DNA of 64,000 nucleotides, from assembly GCA_963930645.1 (NCBI GenBank), contig OZ005652.1, positions 356,545,602-356,609,601 of the forward strand, read 5' to 3'. Shown here in pieces: positions 16,315 to 25,840 of this stretch. Both the position numbers and the translations under genes were made by a program. Numbering within the stretch: the stretch's first letter is position 1; each line of letters begins with the position of its first letter. The DNA comes from Salticus scenicus. Its lineage: Eukaryota; Arthropoda; Arachnida; Araneae; Salticidae. The notes beneath the pieces are model-generated. The model did not search any database. It saw only the letters and a list, made by a program, of their open reading frames with translations, and was not told where the DNA came from.

Positions 16315-19044
16315 ATGAATATAAATAAAATTACTGAGAATATTTTAAGAAATTACGATGAAACTGTCGAAAATTTTATTCGAGTTTTACAGGAAATAGA
16401 GTGTGATTTAATTTATGATGGGAATGGATTTAAAGATGCTATTTTACACAGAAAAGTATATTCTTGTTCTATTCGATTACGATTGAAAAAAAATAAAATA
16501 TTAAGTACAATATTTCCTATTATGATTGGTTCAAAATTAGATATTGGTATTCGAAAACTTAATCTTACAGAATTTAAATCTTTAAAAAATATCCCAAATA
16601 TCTTAGAGTATTGGAAAGATGAAGAAAAAGAATTTGAAAAACCCGATATTGCTATTACTTGTTTCCTTATAAATGGTATTTTAAAACAAATCCCATTTTA
16701 TATTACAAATGATACTAGTAACATACACATTGTAAAACAGAATATCATTAGAGTCTACCGATATGATTCAGATGAAAAAGGTAAACAATTATCTATGTAT
16801 TTTGATTCAGTAGATGATTATAAACGTGGTGATTTAATCATAAAATTAAACAATGGAAAATCTTTAAAATTATCCCAAAATGAAGATATTTTTAAAGAAG
16901 TTAATGATTTTTTTGAATGTCCTTATAATGTTAAAATAAAAGTTTACTTTAAAAATATCTATTCTCGCGGTTTTGCAATTGACGATATTGACAATAAAAT
17001 AATAATAAGTCCAGGTTTTTTGTTTTACAAACTGTTTAAAAAAACTTTATTTGTACCATTGAAAAATAAAGATTATCCTTTAATACGCAAGAAACATGTA
17101 ATTGTAGTGAAGTCTATAGAAAATGGAGATTTATTGCACATCATCTCCAAAAAAACAATTTTTCACAAAGAAATAAATTTAAAAAATAAAATGGTAAACC
17201 ATAGTAGTAAAATTGAAGTTCAAAGAGAAATTGGCGAAAATGATGAAATATTTATGGAAAAAAAAACAACATGTTACCGAGATGTCAATTGTCAAATTTA
17301 CCCTTACTTTCCTTATCTATGCCATTCAGCTCAAATTATTATGTCTGAAAAAGTAAGAACTTTATCTGTATTATCTTTCAATGACAGTTATAGTGGTTTT
17401 CTTTGCATATATGGTACTAGCGAAGGAAAAAACGCTGGTCGAACTATGACTTTAGCAAAAGATACCTTTGTTTCTACTCAACAAAATCTAAATGAGATAT
17501 ATGAAATATTAAATTTAGAAGAAGGTTCTGATGCGTTCTATGTTATAATAAATTCTGCTTGCATAGAAGTTAAAAAATCATGTTTTGAAAACGTAAATTT
17601 ATTAAAATTAAAACATCATTTTAAATATATAGAATGTTATCAAGTGGATAAATTTAAACATATAAATTACAAAATTGGATTACTTTATAAAAAGTTAGAA
17701 GATAATGTATGGGTAACATCAAAAGAATTACATTTTTGGATGAATATGCTGTATGGTTTCACAAATAAAGACGAACTATTAAAACTTAAAGGTAATGATT
17801 TCATTATTGGTTACAGTACTGATATTATAAAATATCATCAGCATAATGTATATCCAAAAAATATACTAACTCTTAATACTTTAAAAAATGCAATTTTATC
17901 ATATACACCTGACTACAGTTTATATTTTCTAGAAACAGTTAGCGCTTATTCTAAACGTACTGTTAAACATAAAGCAATTCTAGAACCAGAAAATAAATTA
18001 TCAGAATATTATACAATGTACACACCAAAGTTAAATTTAATGTATGCGTGTTTCAAAGGATCTAATCAAGAAGATTGTATTGTTGTTCATGACAATGTAG
18101 AGGCATTTGATTGTTATCGTTTATATACTGTAAAACTCAAATTTAAAAATACAGCTACGAAATATTTCCATCCAGTAACTGGACCTTGTGATCCAGCAGC
18201 ACGACGTAGTTTTTTAGGAACAATTGTATGTCCTACAAATGAAATTGTTATAATATCTCAGACTATGCATTTAATTCTAAAACATATTAATAAAAATATA
18301 GTTCAATTAACTTTTACAAAACCAAATTTTCAAGTGTTAGAATGGCATATTTCCGATTCATTTTTATTCGTTTGTATATCCTCTTTTCACAAGTTTAGCT
18401 TTGGTGATAAACTTTGTAATTTTCATGGACAAAAAGGTGTAGCAACAATATTTAAATCTTTACCAAGATCTATATCTATGCCAGTAGATTTAATCGTAAA
18501 TGTTTACGCTTTGATTTCTCGCAATACAATGGGCCCAATTATAGAAACTAAAGATTTAGGTGGGAAAGATTATGATGACATGATAAACAGCGATGGTAAA
18601 CCAGTTAAAGGTAAAACCCTAATTGGTCCTATACATTATTATCCAATAAATTACTGGAGTATAGAACATAAATATACTGCAAATAAAGATACCACAAAAG
18701 ATAAAATTACAGGTCACCCTGTCAAAGGAAGAAGTCGAAAAGGTGGTATGCGCGCTGGAGGAATGGAAATTTTTAATGGTTTTATTGGTAACGGTTTAGC
18801 TGCATCCTTCGAAGAAAAAGCACTTGAACATAGTGATCGAATTATTCTAAATGATATTGCTATACCAAAAGCACTTAAACTAATTAAAGATGAGGCAGCA
18901 TGTCATAAAATTAATTTTGAATATATAACCGAAGATTACATTAAACTTTTATCAAACCAAAAAGTAGAAACAACTAAGAAAAGAAAATTTCAAGATATTA
19001 ATAATAAAAATAATAATAATGAAGAAATAAAAAAAATAAAATAA
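16315..19044 (+). CDS. lef-8: LEF-8-like DNA-directed RNA polymerase subunit
   Basis: This is a second-largest-subunit-type RNA polymerase protein of 909 residues. The catalytic-site motif GDKLCNFHGQKGV (697-709) contains the invariant Lys and His residues, followed by the MPVDLIVN segment. Near residues 808-830 the pattern GGMRAGGMEIFNGFIGNG corresponds to the Rpb2 C-terminal G-x-R-x-G-E-M block. The length agrees with LEF-8 of baculoviruses and nudiviruses (about 870-1000). The C-terminal tail (from about 883) is Lys/Asn-rich and low-complexity. With LEF-9 it would form the late-gene polymerase that recognises TAAG promoters. It follows the small membrane protein by 4 bases. Confidence 0.88.
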   Translation: MNINKITENILRNYDETVENFIRVLQEIECDLIYDGNGFKDAILHRKVYSCSIRLRLKKNKILSTIFPIMIGSKLDIGIRKLNLTEFKSLKNIPNILEYWKDEEKEFEKPDIAITCFLINGILKQIPFYITNDTSNIHIVKQNIIRVYRYDSDEKGKQLSMYFDSVDDYKRGDLIIKLNNGKSLKLSQNEDIFKEVNDFFECPYNVKIKVYFKNIYSRGFAIDDIDNKIIISPGFLFYKLFKKTLFVPLKNKDYPLIRKKHVIVVKSIENGDLLHIISKKTIFHKEINLKNKMVNHSSKIEVQREIGENDEIFMEKKTTCYRDVNCQIYPYFPYLCHSAQIIMSEKVRTLSVLSFNDSYSGFLCIYGTSEGKNAGRTMTLAKDTFVSTQQNLNEIYEILNLEEGSDAFYVIINSACIEVKKSCFENVNLLKLKHHFKYIECYQVDKFKHINYKIGLLYKKLEDNVWVTSKELHFWMNMLYGFTNKDELLKLKGNDFIIGYSTDIIKYHQHNVYPKNILTLNTLKNAILSYTPDYSLYFLETVSAYSKRTVKHKAILEPENKLSEYYTMYTPKLNLMYACFKGSNQEDCIVVHDNVEAFDCYRLYTVKLKFKNTATKYFHPVTGPCDPAARRSFLGTIVCPTNEIVIISQTMHLILKHINKNIVQLTFTKPNFQVLEWHISDSFLFVCISSFHKFSFGDKLCNFHGQKGVATIFKSLPRSISMPVDLIVNVYALISRNTMGPIIETKDLGGKDYDDMINSDGKPVKGKTLIGPIHYYPINYWSIEHKYTANKDTTKDKITGHPVKGRSRKGGMRAGGMEIFNGFIGNGLAASFEEKALEHSDRIILNDIAIPKALKLIKDEAACHKINFEYITEDYIKLLSNQKVETTKKRKFQDINNKNNNNEEIKKIK

Positions 19045-19078
19045 CAATATTTATAATGATAATTTATATTTAATTAAA

Positions 19079-19083
19079 ATAAG
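19079..19083 (+). promoter_or_regulatory. Late-promoter-like ATAAG
   Basis: ATAAG lies one base before the ATG at 19085, in the 40-base gap after lef-8. Confidence 0.4.
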
Positions 19084-19084
19084 A

Positions 19085-20674
19085 ATGAACTTCCAACAAT
19101 ATGCAAACTATTATGGAACTTTTCATGGAGCAACTGAGATAGATATAATTAAAAATTGTATAGTTTATAAATTAGAAAAAATATCTTGGGAAAAGTCTAT
19201 CATTTTAAAATTGAAAAATTTTGAAAAAGCTTATGATGATTCCGAAAAGAAAACAGAAAATATAAAACCATTATCTAAAAGTATTATGAAACATTTAAAA
19301 TTAGAAACGCCTTGTACAGTATTTTTAACTGATGATTCCTTTTCAATATTATATGGTAATACTAGTCTAGTTTATCCAAACTCAAATGGATCTATACTTG
19401 TTGTTGCAACGCAATATTTTATCAATGATACAAAAGTCTTTCAAAAATTTATGTCACAATTGAATTCAGAGTGTGTTAGTGAAAATATATATTATTATAA
19501 AAGTGCTGTAGTTTTTGTTGATGAATTTGACATACCTTATCCTGGATGTAATTATTTTAGTCATAAAAATACAAAAAATGCAATGGGTAGAATTTGTTTT
19601 ATTATTGATCAACAAGATAGTTTTAGGATTAAAGATTTTATTGATGATTTAGAAAATGTAAATAATATTAATTATAAAACAACCCAAACAAAATGCATTG
19701 ATGCTCCCATTTCAAATTTTATTGATCCAATTCCAGTCGATGAAATTTATATACCTACAACTCATTATGACTATACAAACATTATTGTTAAAAACTTATG
19801 TTATAAAAATCCAAATTTTATTATACAAGATATATTAAATTCTTGTTATATTAACAAGGATATCGGAATTGTAATCGAATATCCAATTTGTTTATCATAT
19901 GTATCTTTAACTAATACAAATTTTCCACGTCGTTATTATTGTTTTGCTATCAATTGTCACAAACCAAATGTATTTTTACATGTACCATCACCATATGATA
20001 GGTTTTATCAATATAACAACGGAATAAAAGATATTAACTGGACTTCTCTCTATTATGATCCAGTTTCACACAATAATCCAGAAACCATAATAGATGTTAT
20101 AATTGATACTAATACAATAGGTCATGTTTATAAAGATACATTTTTCTGTCTAAGTCATCCTAAACTTTCAAAGGTAACAAATATTCGAAATAGAAATACA
20201 AGATTCTTATTAAACACTTTATCTTTTAATCTTGAAAACGATAACGACTTTAACGTAGTTTATATGCATAGATTTGATACAGATTTTATCATTTATTGTG
20301 TTAAGCACAGAAATATACCTTACGAGATGTTTTGTTTAGAAAAGTCAAATATTTATATAAATAACTACAAAATCAATCAATTACCTTATTTGGTTCATAA
20401 TTGGGCCACACTCGTGCTAAACAATCAAAACAGAGCTGAAATTAATTATGGTGATTTACATTTTATAAAATTAATGTATATTTTAGCTAGGCACAATATA
20501 TGTTTTAGTACTCGTGAAAATAATGAAACACGAGACATAATCTATGAAAAAAAGAAAAACATCATTTTCCAAGCAGAAAAAAATGCTATTAGTTTTATAA
20601 ATAGTATGCGATTGGATATGATGAAAAATGAAAATTTAGAAAAAGAAGAAAATAACAGCTGTATATTATCATAG
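19085..20674 (+). CDS. Unrecognised 529-residue protein
   Basis: A long soluble product on the same strand as lef-8. It starts with an aromatic MNFQQYANYY segment and contains many Asn, Asp and Tyr but no nucleotide-binding loop, CxxC pairs or membrane span. A KIDG-type capping motif is absent, so it is not an obvious LEF-4. The C-terminal 90 residues are charged and helical (KKKNIIFQAEKNAISF and so on). With an ATAAG one base before the ATG it is probably late; a capsid or tegument role is possible but unproven. Confidence 0.6.
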   Translation: MNFQQYANYYGTFHGATEIDIIKNCIVYKLEKISWEKSIILKLKNFEKAYDDSEKKTENIKPLSKSIMKHLKLETPCTVFLTDDSFSILYGNTSLVYPNSNGSILVVATQYFINDTKVFQKFMSQLNSECVSENIYYYKSAVVFVDEFDIPYPGCNYFSHKNTKNAMGRICFIIDQQDSFRIKDFIDDLENVNNINYKTTQTKCIDAPISNFIDPIPVDEIYIPTTHYDYTNIIVKNLCYKNPNFIIQDILNSCYINKDIGIVIEYPICLSYVSLTNTNFPRRYYCFAINCHKPNVFLHVPSPYDRFYQYNNGIKDINWTSLYYDPVSHNNPETIIDVIIDTNTIGHVYKDTFFCLSHPKLSKVTNIRNRNTRFLLNTLSFNLENDNDFNVVYMHRFDTDFIIYCVKHRNIPYEMFCLEKSNIYINNYKINQLPYLVHNWATLVLNNQNRAEINYGDLHFIKLMYILARHNICFSTRENNETRDIIYEKKKNIIFQAEKNAISFINSMRLDMMKNENLEKEENNSCILS

Positions 20675-20987
20675 TTTATTTATATTAAATATTACTATAT
20701 CAAAGTTTTGATAAATAAAATAAAAAGTCTATTTTTTAAATTAACATTAAACTAAAAAAATGTTTTGCTGTTATTTCAAACAGCAAAAGAAATGGGAAAA
20801 ACAAAAGGAAATTAACACAATTTTCAATCATGATTATGAAATGCATTCATACAGATGAAGTTAAAATCATAAAATATAAATATGAATTGTAAACATTATA
20901 AAATCAAAAAATGTGAAAAACTAAAATTTTGAAATCTAAGAATTCCAAATGTATAATCTGGAAATAAATATTATAAATTTTGTAATA

Positions 20988-21035
<48 letters not shown>

Positions 21036-21042
21036 GAGTGAG
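20675..21042. other. Intergenic region with small hairpin and 45-A tract
   Basis: This stretch holds a short inverted repeat (TTTGCTGTT and AACAGCAAA, about 20763-20787) that could terminate or stabilise the upstream transcript. An uninterrupted run of about 45 A (20990-21034) ends just before the promoter of the BRO gene. I see no convincing coding frame longer than about 30 codons. Confidence 0.5.
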
Positions 21043-21080
21043 AGTATATATAGCTTGAAAAGCTTGCTGATTTACTCATT
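21043..21080 (+). promoter_or_regulatory. Early-type promoter (TATA box plus initiator)
   Basis: TATATATAG at about 21044-21052 is followed about 25 bases later by ACTCATTCAAC, an arthropod initiator-like sequence, and then by the ATG at 21092. The spacing is that of a host RNA polymerase II promoter. Confidence 0.6.
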
Positions 21081-21091
21081 CAACATCAACC

Positions 21092-21745
21092 ATGTCTCTG
21101 CTCTATCAAGTAAACTCATTTTATCTCGTACGTGAACCTGAAGGTAAAATTTTCATCCGCACTAAAGAAATTGGTCATCATCTCGGATATGCATCAAAAC
21201 GAAATAGTATCAAAGTGAAAAAAAATATTAGAATTAAATATGAATGTAAACGTTTATTCGATTTTCATATAAATAATACGAAAATACCCAAAAACTCACT
21301 TTTTTTAGAATACGATGGAATTTTGAAAATGATCGACACTTCATTCAGTATGAAGGCTGATAAATTAAAACTGAAAAATTTATTGGAGTTAACATTGAAA
21401 GCTGTTCAGAAGATTCCAGTATCCTCAACATTACCAAATGCAAATCCTGATCAACGTGTAACCGTGATATTCGTTAAGGAAAATAAACCAACTCCATCAA
21501 TTGCAATCCAGTCAAATGGCACTCAAAATAACATGAATGATCAGTCAAAGAATGAAATGATTGGAGATGTGTCATCAAATGCTAATGTGAATCCTGGTTA
21601 TAAGATATTACAGATTATAAAAAAACTACAAGAAAGAAATGTGACCGTTCTTCAAAAACCAAATTTACAAATTATTCAAAAATTACATGAACGGAATGTA
21701 GTTATAACTCCAAATCAAAGAGACGATTATGTGAAATCAAATTAG
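21092..21745 (+). CDS. bro: BRO-N domain protein
   Basis: A 217-residue protein whose first 100 residues match the BRO-N DNA-binding domain: a strand-rich start, then IFIRTKEIGHHLGYAS (20-35), equivalent to the conserved W-x-x-x-K-D-I-A-x-x-L-G-Y helix, then a basic RNSIKVKKN. The C-terminal half (from about 110) is Ser/Asn/Pro-rich. It ends in two imperfect copies of a motif of the form ILQIIKKLQERNVTV and LQIIQKLHERNVVI (170-203). BRO proteins of insect DNA viruses bind DNA and modulate host or viral transcription. A TATA plus initiator promoter precedes it, so early expression is likely. Confidence 0.75.
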   Translation: MSLLYQVNSFYLVREPEGKIFIRTKEIGHHLGYASKRNSIKVKKNIRIKYECKRLFDFHINNTKIPKNSLFLEYDGILKMIDTSFSMKADKLKLKNLLELTLKAVQKIPVSSTLPNANPDQRVTVIFVKENKPTPSIAIQSNGTQNNMNDQSKNEMIGDVSSNANVNPGYKILQIIKKLQERNVTVLQKPNLQIIQKLHERNVVITPNQRDDYVKSN

Positions 21746-21858
21746 AATGTATTTATTTTCTTTTTAACTGAATCATTTTTAACATTGCTGTTTTCTCTAA
21801 ATTATATACATAATTTATGTACATGTCAATTATATTTCAATAAAACAATTATGCAAAT

Positions 21859-22038
21859 CTATATTTCAATTTCATTTATTGTATTTTTCATTAACTGTTG
21901 AATTTCAACATTTTTTACATAAGATTTCAATAAAATGACTACTTTTACTGGGCAATTTTGAAAAGTTAGATAAATATTTCTTATACAATGAATATGAAAT
22001 GGTCTTTCTCCTCCAACTTTCAAATTATCAATGTAGCT
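21859..22038 (-). pseudogene. Possible gene remnant (open frame without ATG)
   Basis: On the minus strand a frame of about 59 codons is open between an in-frame TAA and a TAG at 21859, with balanced, non-repetitive composition (VGGERPFHIHCIRNIY is part of it), unlike the surrounding simple repeats. There is no Met start. It could be the 3' end of a decayed gene, perhaps a second BRO-region gene, but I cannot name it. Confidence 0.3.
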
Positions 22039-22119
22039 TTATATTGTCATGCCAATTGCGTTTTTTATAAGAATTCATACTCATAAAAACTCTTTTAAAT
22101 TTAAATTATATGATTTTAG

Positions 22120-22440
22120 TTTTATATTTTTTTACATTACATAATTTTACATTTAATAACAACTTTTAATATTTTTTATACATTTCATAATAACTTTTAA
22201 TATTTTTTTTACATTTAATAATAACAATTAATAATAACTTTTAATATTTTTTTACATTTAATAATAACAAATAATAATAACTTTTAATATTTTTTTACAT
22301 TTAATAATAACAATTAATAATAACTTTTAATATTTTTTTACATTTAATAATAACAATTAATAATAACTTTTAATATTTTTTTACATTTAATAATAACAAT
22401 TAATAATAACTTTTAATATTTTTTTAATTTAATATTTTTT
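22120..22440. repeat. 44-bp tandem repeat, about six copies
   Basis: The unit consists of TAATAATAACTTTTAATATT followed by TTTTTACATTTAATAATAACAAT. Copies vary by a few bases. The array lies in the AT-rich gap between the BRO gene and the gene at 22627. No coding potential. Confidence 0.85.
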
Positions 22441-22611
22441 TACGTTTAATAATTACATTTAATAATTAAGAATTCATAATTATATTTCATAATTTATATA
22501 TTATAAAATTTTTTATTTCTTCTTTATTTAAAATGGTCTTAATATTGTTTATGTTGATTGAACATTAATTAAGATATATAAAATAGAAATATAAAAAATA
22601 GAATAGAGTAA

Positions 22612-22616
22612 ATAAG
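22612..22616 (+). promoter_or_regulatory. Late-promoter-like ATAAG
   Basis: ATAAG lies 10 bases before the ATG at 22627. A TATATAAAA also occurs about 50 bases upstream, so mixed early and late control is possible. Confidence 0.35.
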
Positions 22617-22626
22617 AATAAAGACA

Positions 22627-24051
22627 ATGTTTGTCACATATTTAGAAAAAGAAGGATTTTTATGCCACGATAAAAATGAAATTGATATTGGTGAAAACAG
22701 ACAATTATTTTGTAAAATTTGTAAAAGATTGATTATAGATGTCAATAAACATTTAACTGATGAAACTTTACCAATGCTGTCATCTTTTTTAGCTAAACAT
22801 TATGCAACATGGACTGGCGATGTGCATGTACCGTGTAGAATTGTAATCAACCAAATTCCAGGAATAGAACCATGTTATGTTAAAATTAGTTATTTAAATT
22901 TATTAAATACAATTCAACTCTTGGGAACAGCTAACCAAGAATTTATCTTATGTAAAAATCATCAATTTGATGTTAAAGCTACTTTAAAAAATAAAATATT
23001 AGAAAATTTTATGAATAATTATATGAGTATGGTTAATAGTATACAAATAGAAGACAATAAAGATTTGGAGGAAATATTAAAATTTGCATTGCAACAAATG
23101 AAAGAAAATTTTAATACTAGTAATTATAACATTTTTAAATATTACATGGATGTAATTTGTCCATATGTAAAAACATTAGATTCTACTGTTCGAGTAGAAT
23201 CTATAAATACTGAATGTCCAGGTGAATTTTTTGTACACTTGTCAAAAAATGCTACTCATATTCGCTCTTATTTTGGAAAATATTGTTTGCCATTTGATAT
23301 GCTTTACGTTATGATATATTGTTTTGCATGTCACGAAAATTTAAATGTTGTCATAAATTTTGTATTAGATTTAATTGCAAGAATATGTAATAAGTATTTT
23401 GATGAACCTGTAAAATATCACCATTTGTGTAAAAAAATATTAGATAGTCAGGTGTGTCCTACAAAAAATACAGAATTACATTATTTAATAAAAAATATAA
23501 GAGAAAGTAAAAATATTGCAGAAATGTTTAATGAAAAATTTTATAACAACTTTGCAGAATTACAACAATTAATATCGACACATTTTAACAAAGCAGTTTC
23601 AACACCCTCTGAGATGATAACAAAATTTGCTTTTTCTCAAAGTTTTCCTTTCATCATATTTCCTGACAGTTCAAATTATTATGGTTTTGTATGTATGATT
23701 GGTTATGGTACAAGTAAAATAAATTTTAAAAAAGGAACTTTTGAACCACACACTTGTGAAAATGCTAAAGCAATTATGAATTTTATAGAAAAATATATTA
23801 ACAAAATGCGAAATTTTGCAAATGGTTATATGAAAGTTTCTCAAATTAAAGATATGCTTAATTCTGGTGTATTAAAAAATGAGATCCTCGAATCAATTCA
23901 AAATATCAATGAACTCGATGATGATTATATGTTAGATACAAGAGGTCCTACTGTAGAATTTTGGACTTTGGAAGTTTTTAAATTATTCTTAAGTATTTAT
24001 CAAGAAATAAAGAAAGATCTGTTCACTTTTTTCAATTTGTTATTACACTAA
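22627..24051 (+). CDS. Unrecognised 474-residue protein
   Basis: The N-terminus has a possible zinc site (C14, then CKICKRL at 30-36). The rest is helical, Asn/Lys-rich and without a known motif or membrane span. The 3' end is unusual: the TAA (24049-24051) overlaps the TAG of a convergent Tc1-like transposase (24048-24050), so the transposon insertion may have replaced the original C-terminus. Its size and intact frame in the core region argue for a real viral gene, perhaps structural. Confidence 0.6.
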   Translation: MFVTYLEKEGFLCHDKNEIDIGENRQLFCKICKRLIIDVNKHLTDETLPMLSSFLAKHYATWTGDVHVPCRIVINQIPGIEPCYVKISYLNLLNTIQLLGTANQEFILCKNHQFDVKATLKNKILENFMNNYMSMVNSIQIEDNKDLEEILKFALQQMKENFNTSNYNIFKYYMDVICPYVKTLDSTVRVESINTECPGEFFVHLSKNATHIRSYFGKYCLPFDMLYVMIYCFACHENLNVVINFVLDLIARICNKYFDEPVKYHHLCKKILDSQVCPTKNTELHYLIKNIRESKNIAEMFNEKFYNNFAELQQLISTHFNKAVSTPSEMITKFAFSQSFPFIIFPDSSNYYGFVCMIGYGTSKINFKKGTFEPHTCENAKAIMNFIEKYINKMRNFANGYMKVSQIKDMLNSGVLKNEILESIQNINELDDDYMLDTRGPTVEFWTLEVFKLFLSIYQEIKKDLFTFFNLLLH

Positions 24052-25058
24052 TATTTAGTAATACCCCCTTCTATATCACAAACACGTTTTAATCGTTTTG
24101 GCATTGAATGAACTAAACTTTTTATATAGTCTTTATCTGATACGAGTTTGTCGAACGTATTTTTAACAAGCTGCCATAAATGTTCTTTTTTATCAGGTTT
24201 TCTATTTTGCATTAAATATTCCATTCTACTCCATAGATTTTCAATAGGATTCAAATCGGGTGAATATGCTGGCCATTTTAATACAGTAATGTTATGGTTT
24301 TCTAACCACGTTTTAACTTTTTTAGCATTATGAATAGGAGAATTATCTTGTACTAAAATAAAATCTTCAGTCAGAAAATATTGTTTTAATATTTTTAAAT
24401 AATAATGCTGGTTTAAATGTTTATCTGTAATTAAATGGATATGATTCATCATTCCAATACAACCCCAAATTGGTACACTAAATCGACTTGAAGTTTGACG
24501 TTCATTTATAACAGATTCGTGCATTCGAGTTATTTTATCTTTATTTTTATCCCAACGACTCAGTTTTGGTCTCCATACTCTTGTAGAACCCATTCCATAT
24601 GACTGAAAAACTTTTTCATCTACAAAGCATACTTTTTCCCATTTTTCAGGAGTCCAATGCATATATCTGTAAGCAAATTCAAGTCTTTTTACTTTACGAC
24701 TTTCTGTTAAAAGTGTTTTTACTGGAGCACAAAAATTTTTCAAACCATGTTCTTTTAGTCTATTCCGAACAGTTTGTGGTGATAAATTTAATTTTAGATC
24801 TCGATTTATATTTGTAGCAGCTATAAAAGGATTTTGTGTACATAATGTGTATATGTCCTTATCTTGTTTTTTTGTAGTTTTACGTTTCCGCCCTGTTCTT
24901 TTCAGAGGATTTATATTACCTTGACGATTAATCCATAAATTAACTGTAGCTGGAGATACATAAACAAGTTTAGCAATTTCTCTTTGAGTGTAACCTTCAT
25001 TATATAATTTTAAAATTTCCTCTCTTGTTTTTTTATCTGTATATCTTACCTTATTCAT
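24048..25058 (-). mobile_element. Tc1/mariner-type transposase, intact, no terminal repeats seen
   Basis: A complete 336-residue transposase. The N-terminus has two helix-turn-helix units (about 11-45, YTQREIAKLVYVSPATV; about 64-105) joined by a GRKRK AT-hook-like motif (56-60). The catalytic domain has D147 (FVDEK), D238 (VQDNS) and E273 (NPIENLW) with 34 residues between the last two, so DD34E of the Tc1 group; WPAYSPDLNPIEN is classic. I could not find inverted terminal repeats: the coding end overlaps the neighbour's stop codon, and the 115 bases upstream give no match to the left flank. It may be a recent insertion with trimmed ends or a retained single gene. It would act in the nucleus by cut-and-paste at TA sites. 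Confidence 0.9.
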
Positions 25059-25130
25059 TTTTTTCTTTAGGAATTTTTTTAACTAATAAATAAATAAATT
25101 ATTCTTATTTATAATTTTTTTACTGTAAAA

Positions 25131-25162
25131 GTATATAAATATTTCACTTGTGTATGAAACAG
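25131..25162 (+). promoter_or_regulatory. Early-type promoter of the Nudix gene
   Basis: TATATAAAT at about 25132-25140 is followed about 22 bases later by ACAGTAG, a CAGT-type initiator as in baculovirus early genes, and by the ATG at 25174. Confidence 0.55.
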
Positions 25163-25173
25163 TAGTTTAAACA

Positions 25174-25812
25174 ATGGCTAAAACAAATGCTTTTGCATTA
25201 TCTTATGGTCTTATTGTTATTACAAAAGATAAAAAAATTGTAATTATTCAACGTAAAATACCATATTGTATTCAAGATTTCTTAATGAGAAATAGATCTT
25301 ATAGTATAAATAACTATCAAGATGTGTTTATAAAAAAATCTTTTAAAAAACTTAACTTAAATATGAAGTTTGATTACCTACGATTTTTATGTGGTTCAGA
25401 GTTTGAAGACCAATTTGATCTTCCACATGGTCAAATGGAATTAAATGCAGCTACAGTGAAGCGAATTATTAAAATAACAAATAATGATTTGAATAGAAAC
25501 TACTTCAAATATTATGCATTTATGACGGCTTTTCGTGAATTTAAAGAAGAAACTGGATTTACTTTTAAAGTAAATGGAAACATTGCTGATTTACCAGTTC
25601 AAACGATTGAATTTGTAGGTCTGGATAACTTTACCTACAAACAAACTTATTTCATAATAACAGTTGACAAACTTGAAAAGTGCAACAATATTAAAGGAGA
25701 TCATTTTTATGAACCTATAATCATTGATATAACCAAAGCAGTCGAATTATTCAAGAATCAACAAAAAGTAAAATGTGATGGAAAAGATAAAATTTTATCA
25801 CAATTGATTTAA
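25174..25812 (+). CDS. Nudix hydrolase, D9/D10/g5R-like (possible mRNA decapping)
   Basis: A 212-residue Nudix protein. The catalytic helix reads REFKEETGF (121-129), containing the REx2EExG core with E125 and E126 as metal ligands; the upstream Gly of the box is at LPHG (83-86). Between them lies a longer spacer than usual, about 34 residues against about 13. The N-terminal LIVITKDKKIVIIQRK strand followed by an aromatic ...YCIQDFL resembles viral decapping Nudix enzymes (poxvirus D9/D10, asfarvirus g5R, mimivirus L375), where this is the start of the fold. It may remove caps or hydrolyse nucleotide diphosphates; the substrate is not decidable from sequence. Early promoter upstream. Confidence 0.75.
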   Translation: MAKTNAFALSYGLIVITKDKKIVIIQRKIPYCIQDFLMRNRSYSINNYQDVFIKKSFKKLNLNMKFDYLRFLCGSEFEDQFDLPHGQMELNAATVKRIIKITNNDLNRNYFKYYAFMTAFREFKEETGFTFKVNGNIADLPVQTIEFVGLDNFTYKQTYFIITVDKLEKCNNIKGDHFYEPIIIDITKAVELFKNQQKVKCDGKDKILSQLI

Positions 25813-25840
25813 AATTCAATAAATAGTAAAATTTGATGGA

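Noticed and set aside
1741..19044. Origin from a nucleocytoplasmic large DNA virus (poxvirus, iridovirus or mininucleovirus relatives)
   Set aside because: The polymerase subunits have LEF-8 and LEF-9 sizes rather than full Rpb2 and Rpb1, and PIF-3 is specific to the baculovirus/nudivirus assemblage. The D5-like helicase and Nudix features alone would not decide it.
19085..20674. LEF-4 capping enzyme or P47 assignment for the 529-residue protein
   Set aside because: No nucleotidyltransferase Lys-x-Asp-Gly motif or other diagnostic sequence is visible; position next to lef-8 alone is not enough.
24148..24817. Plus-strand frames of 61 and 72 codons
   Set aside because: Antisense shadows of the Tc1-like transposase.
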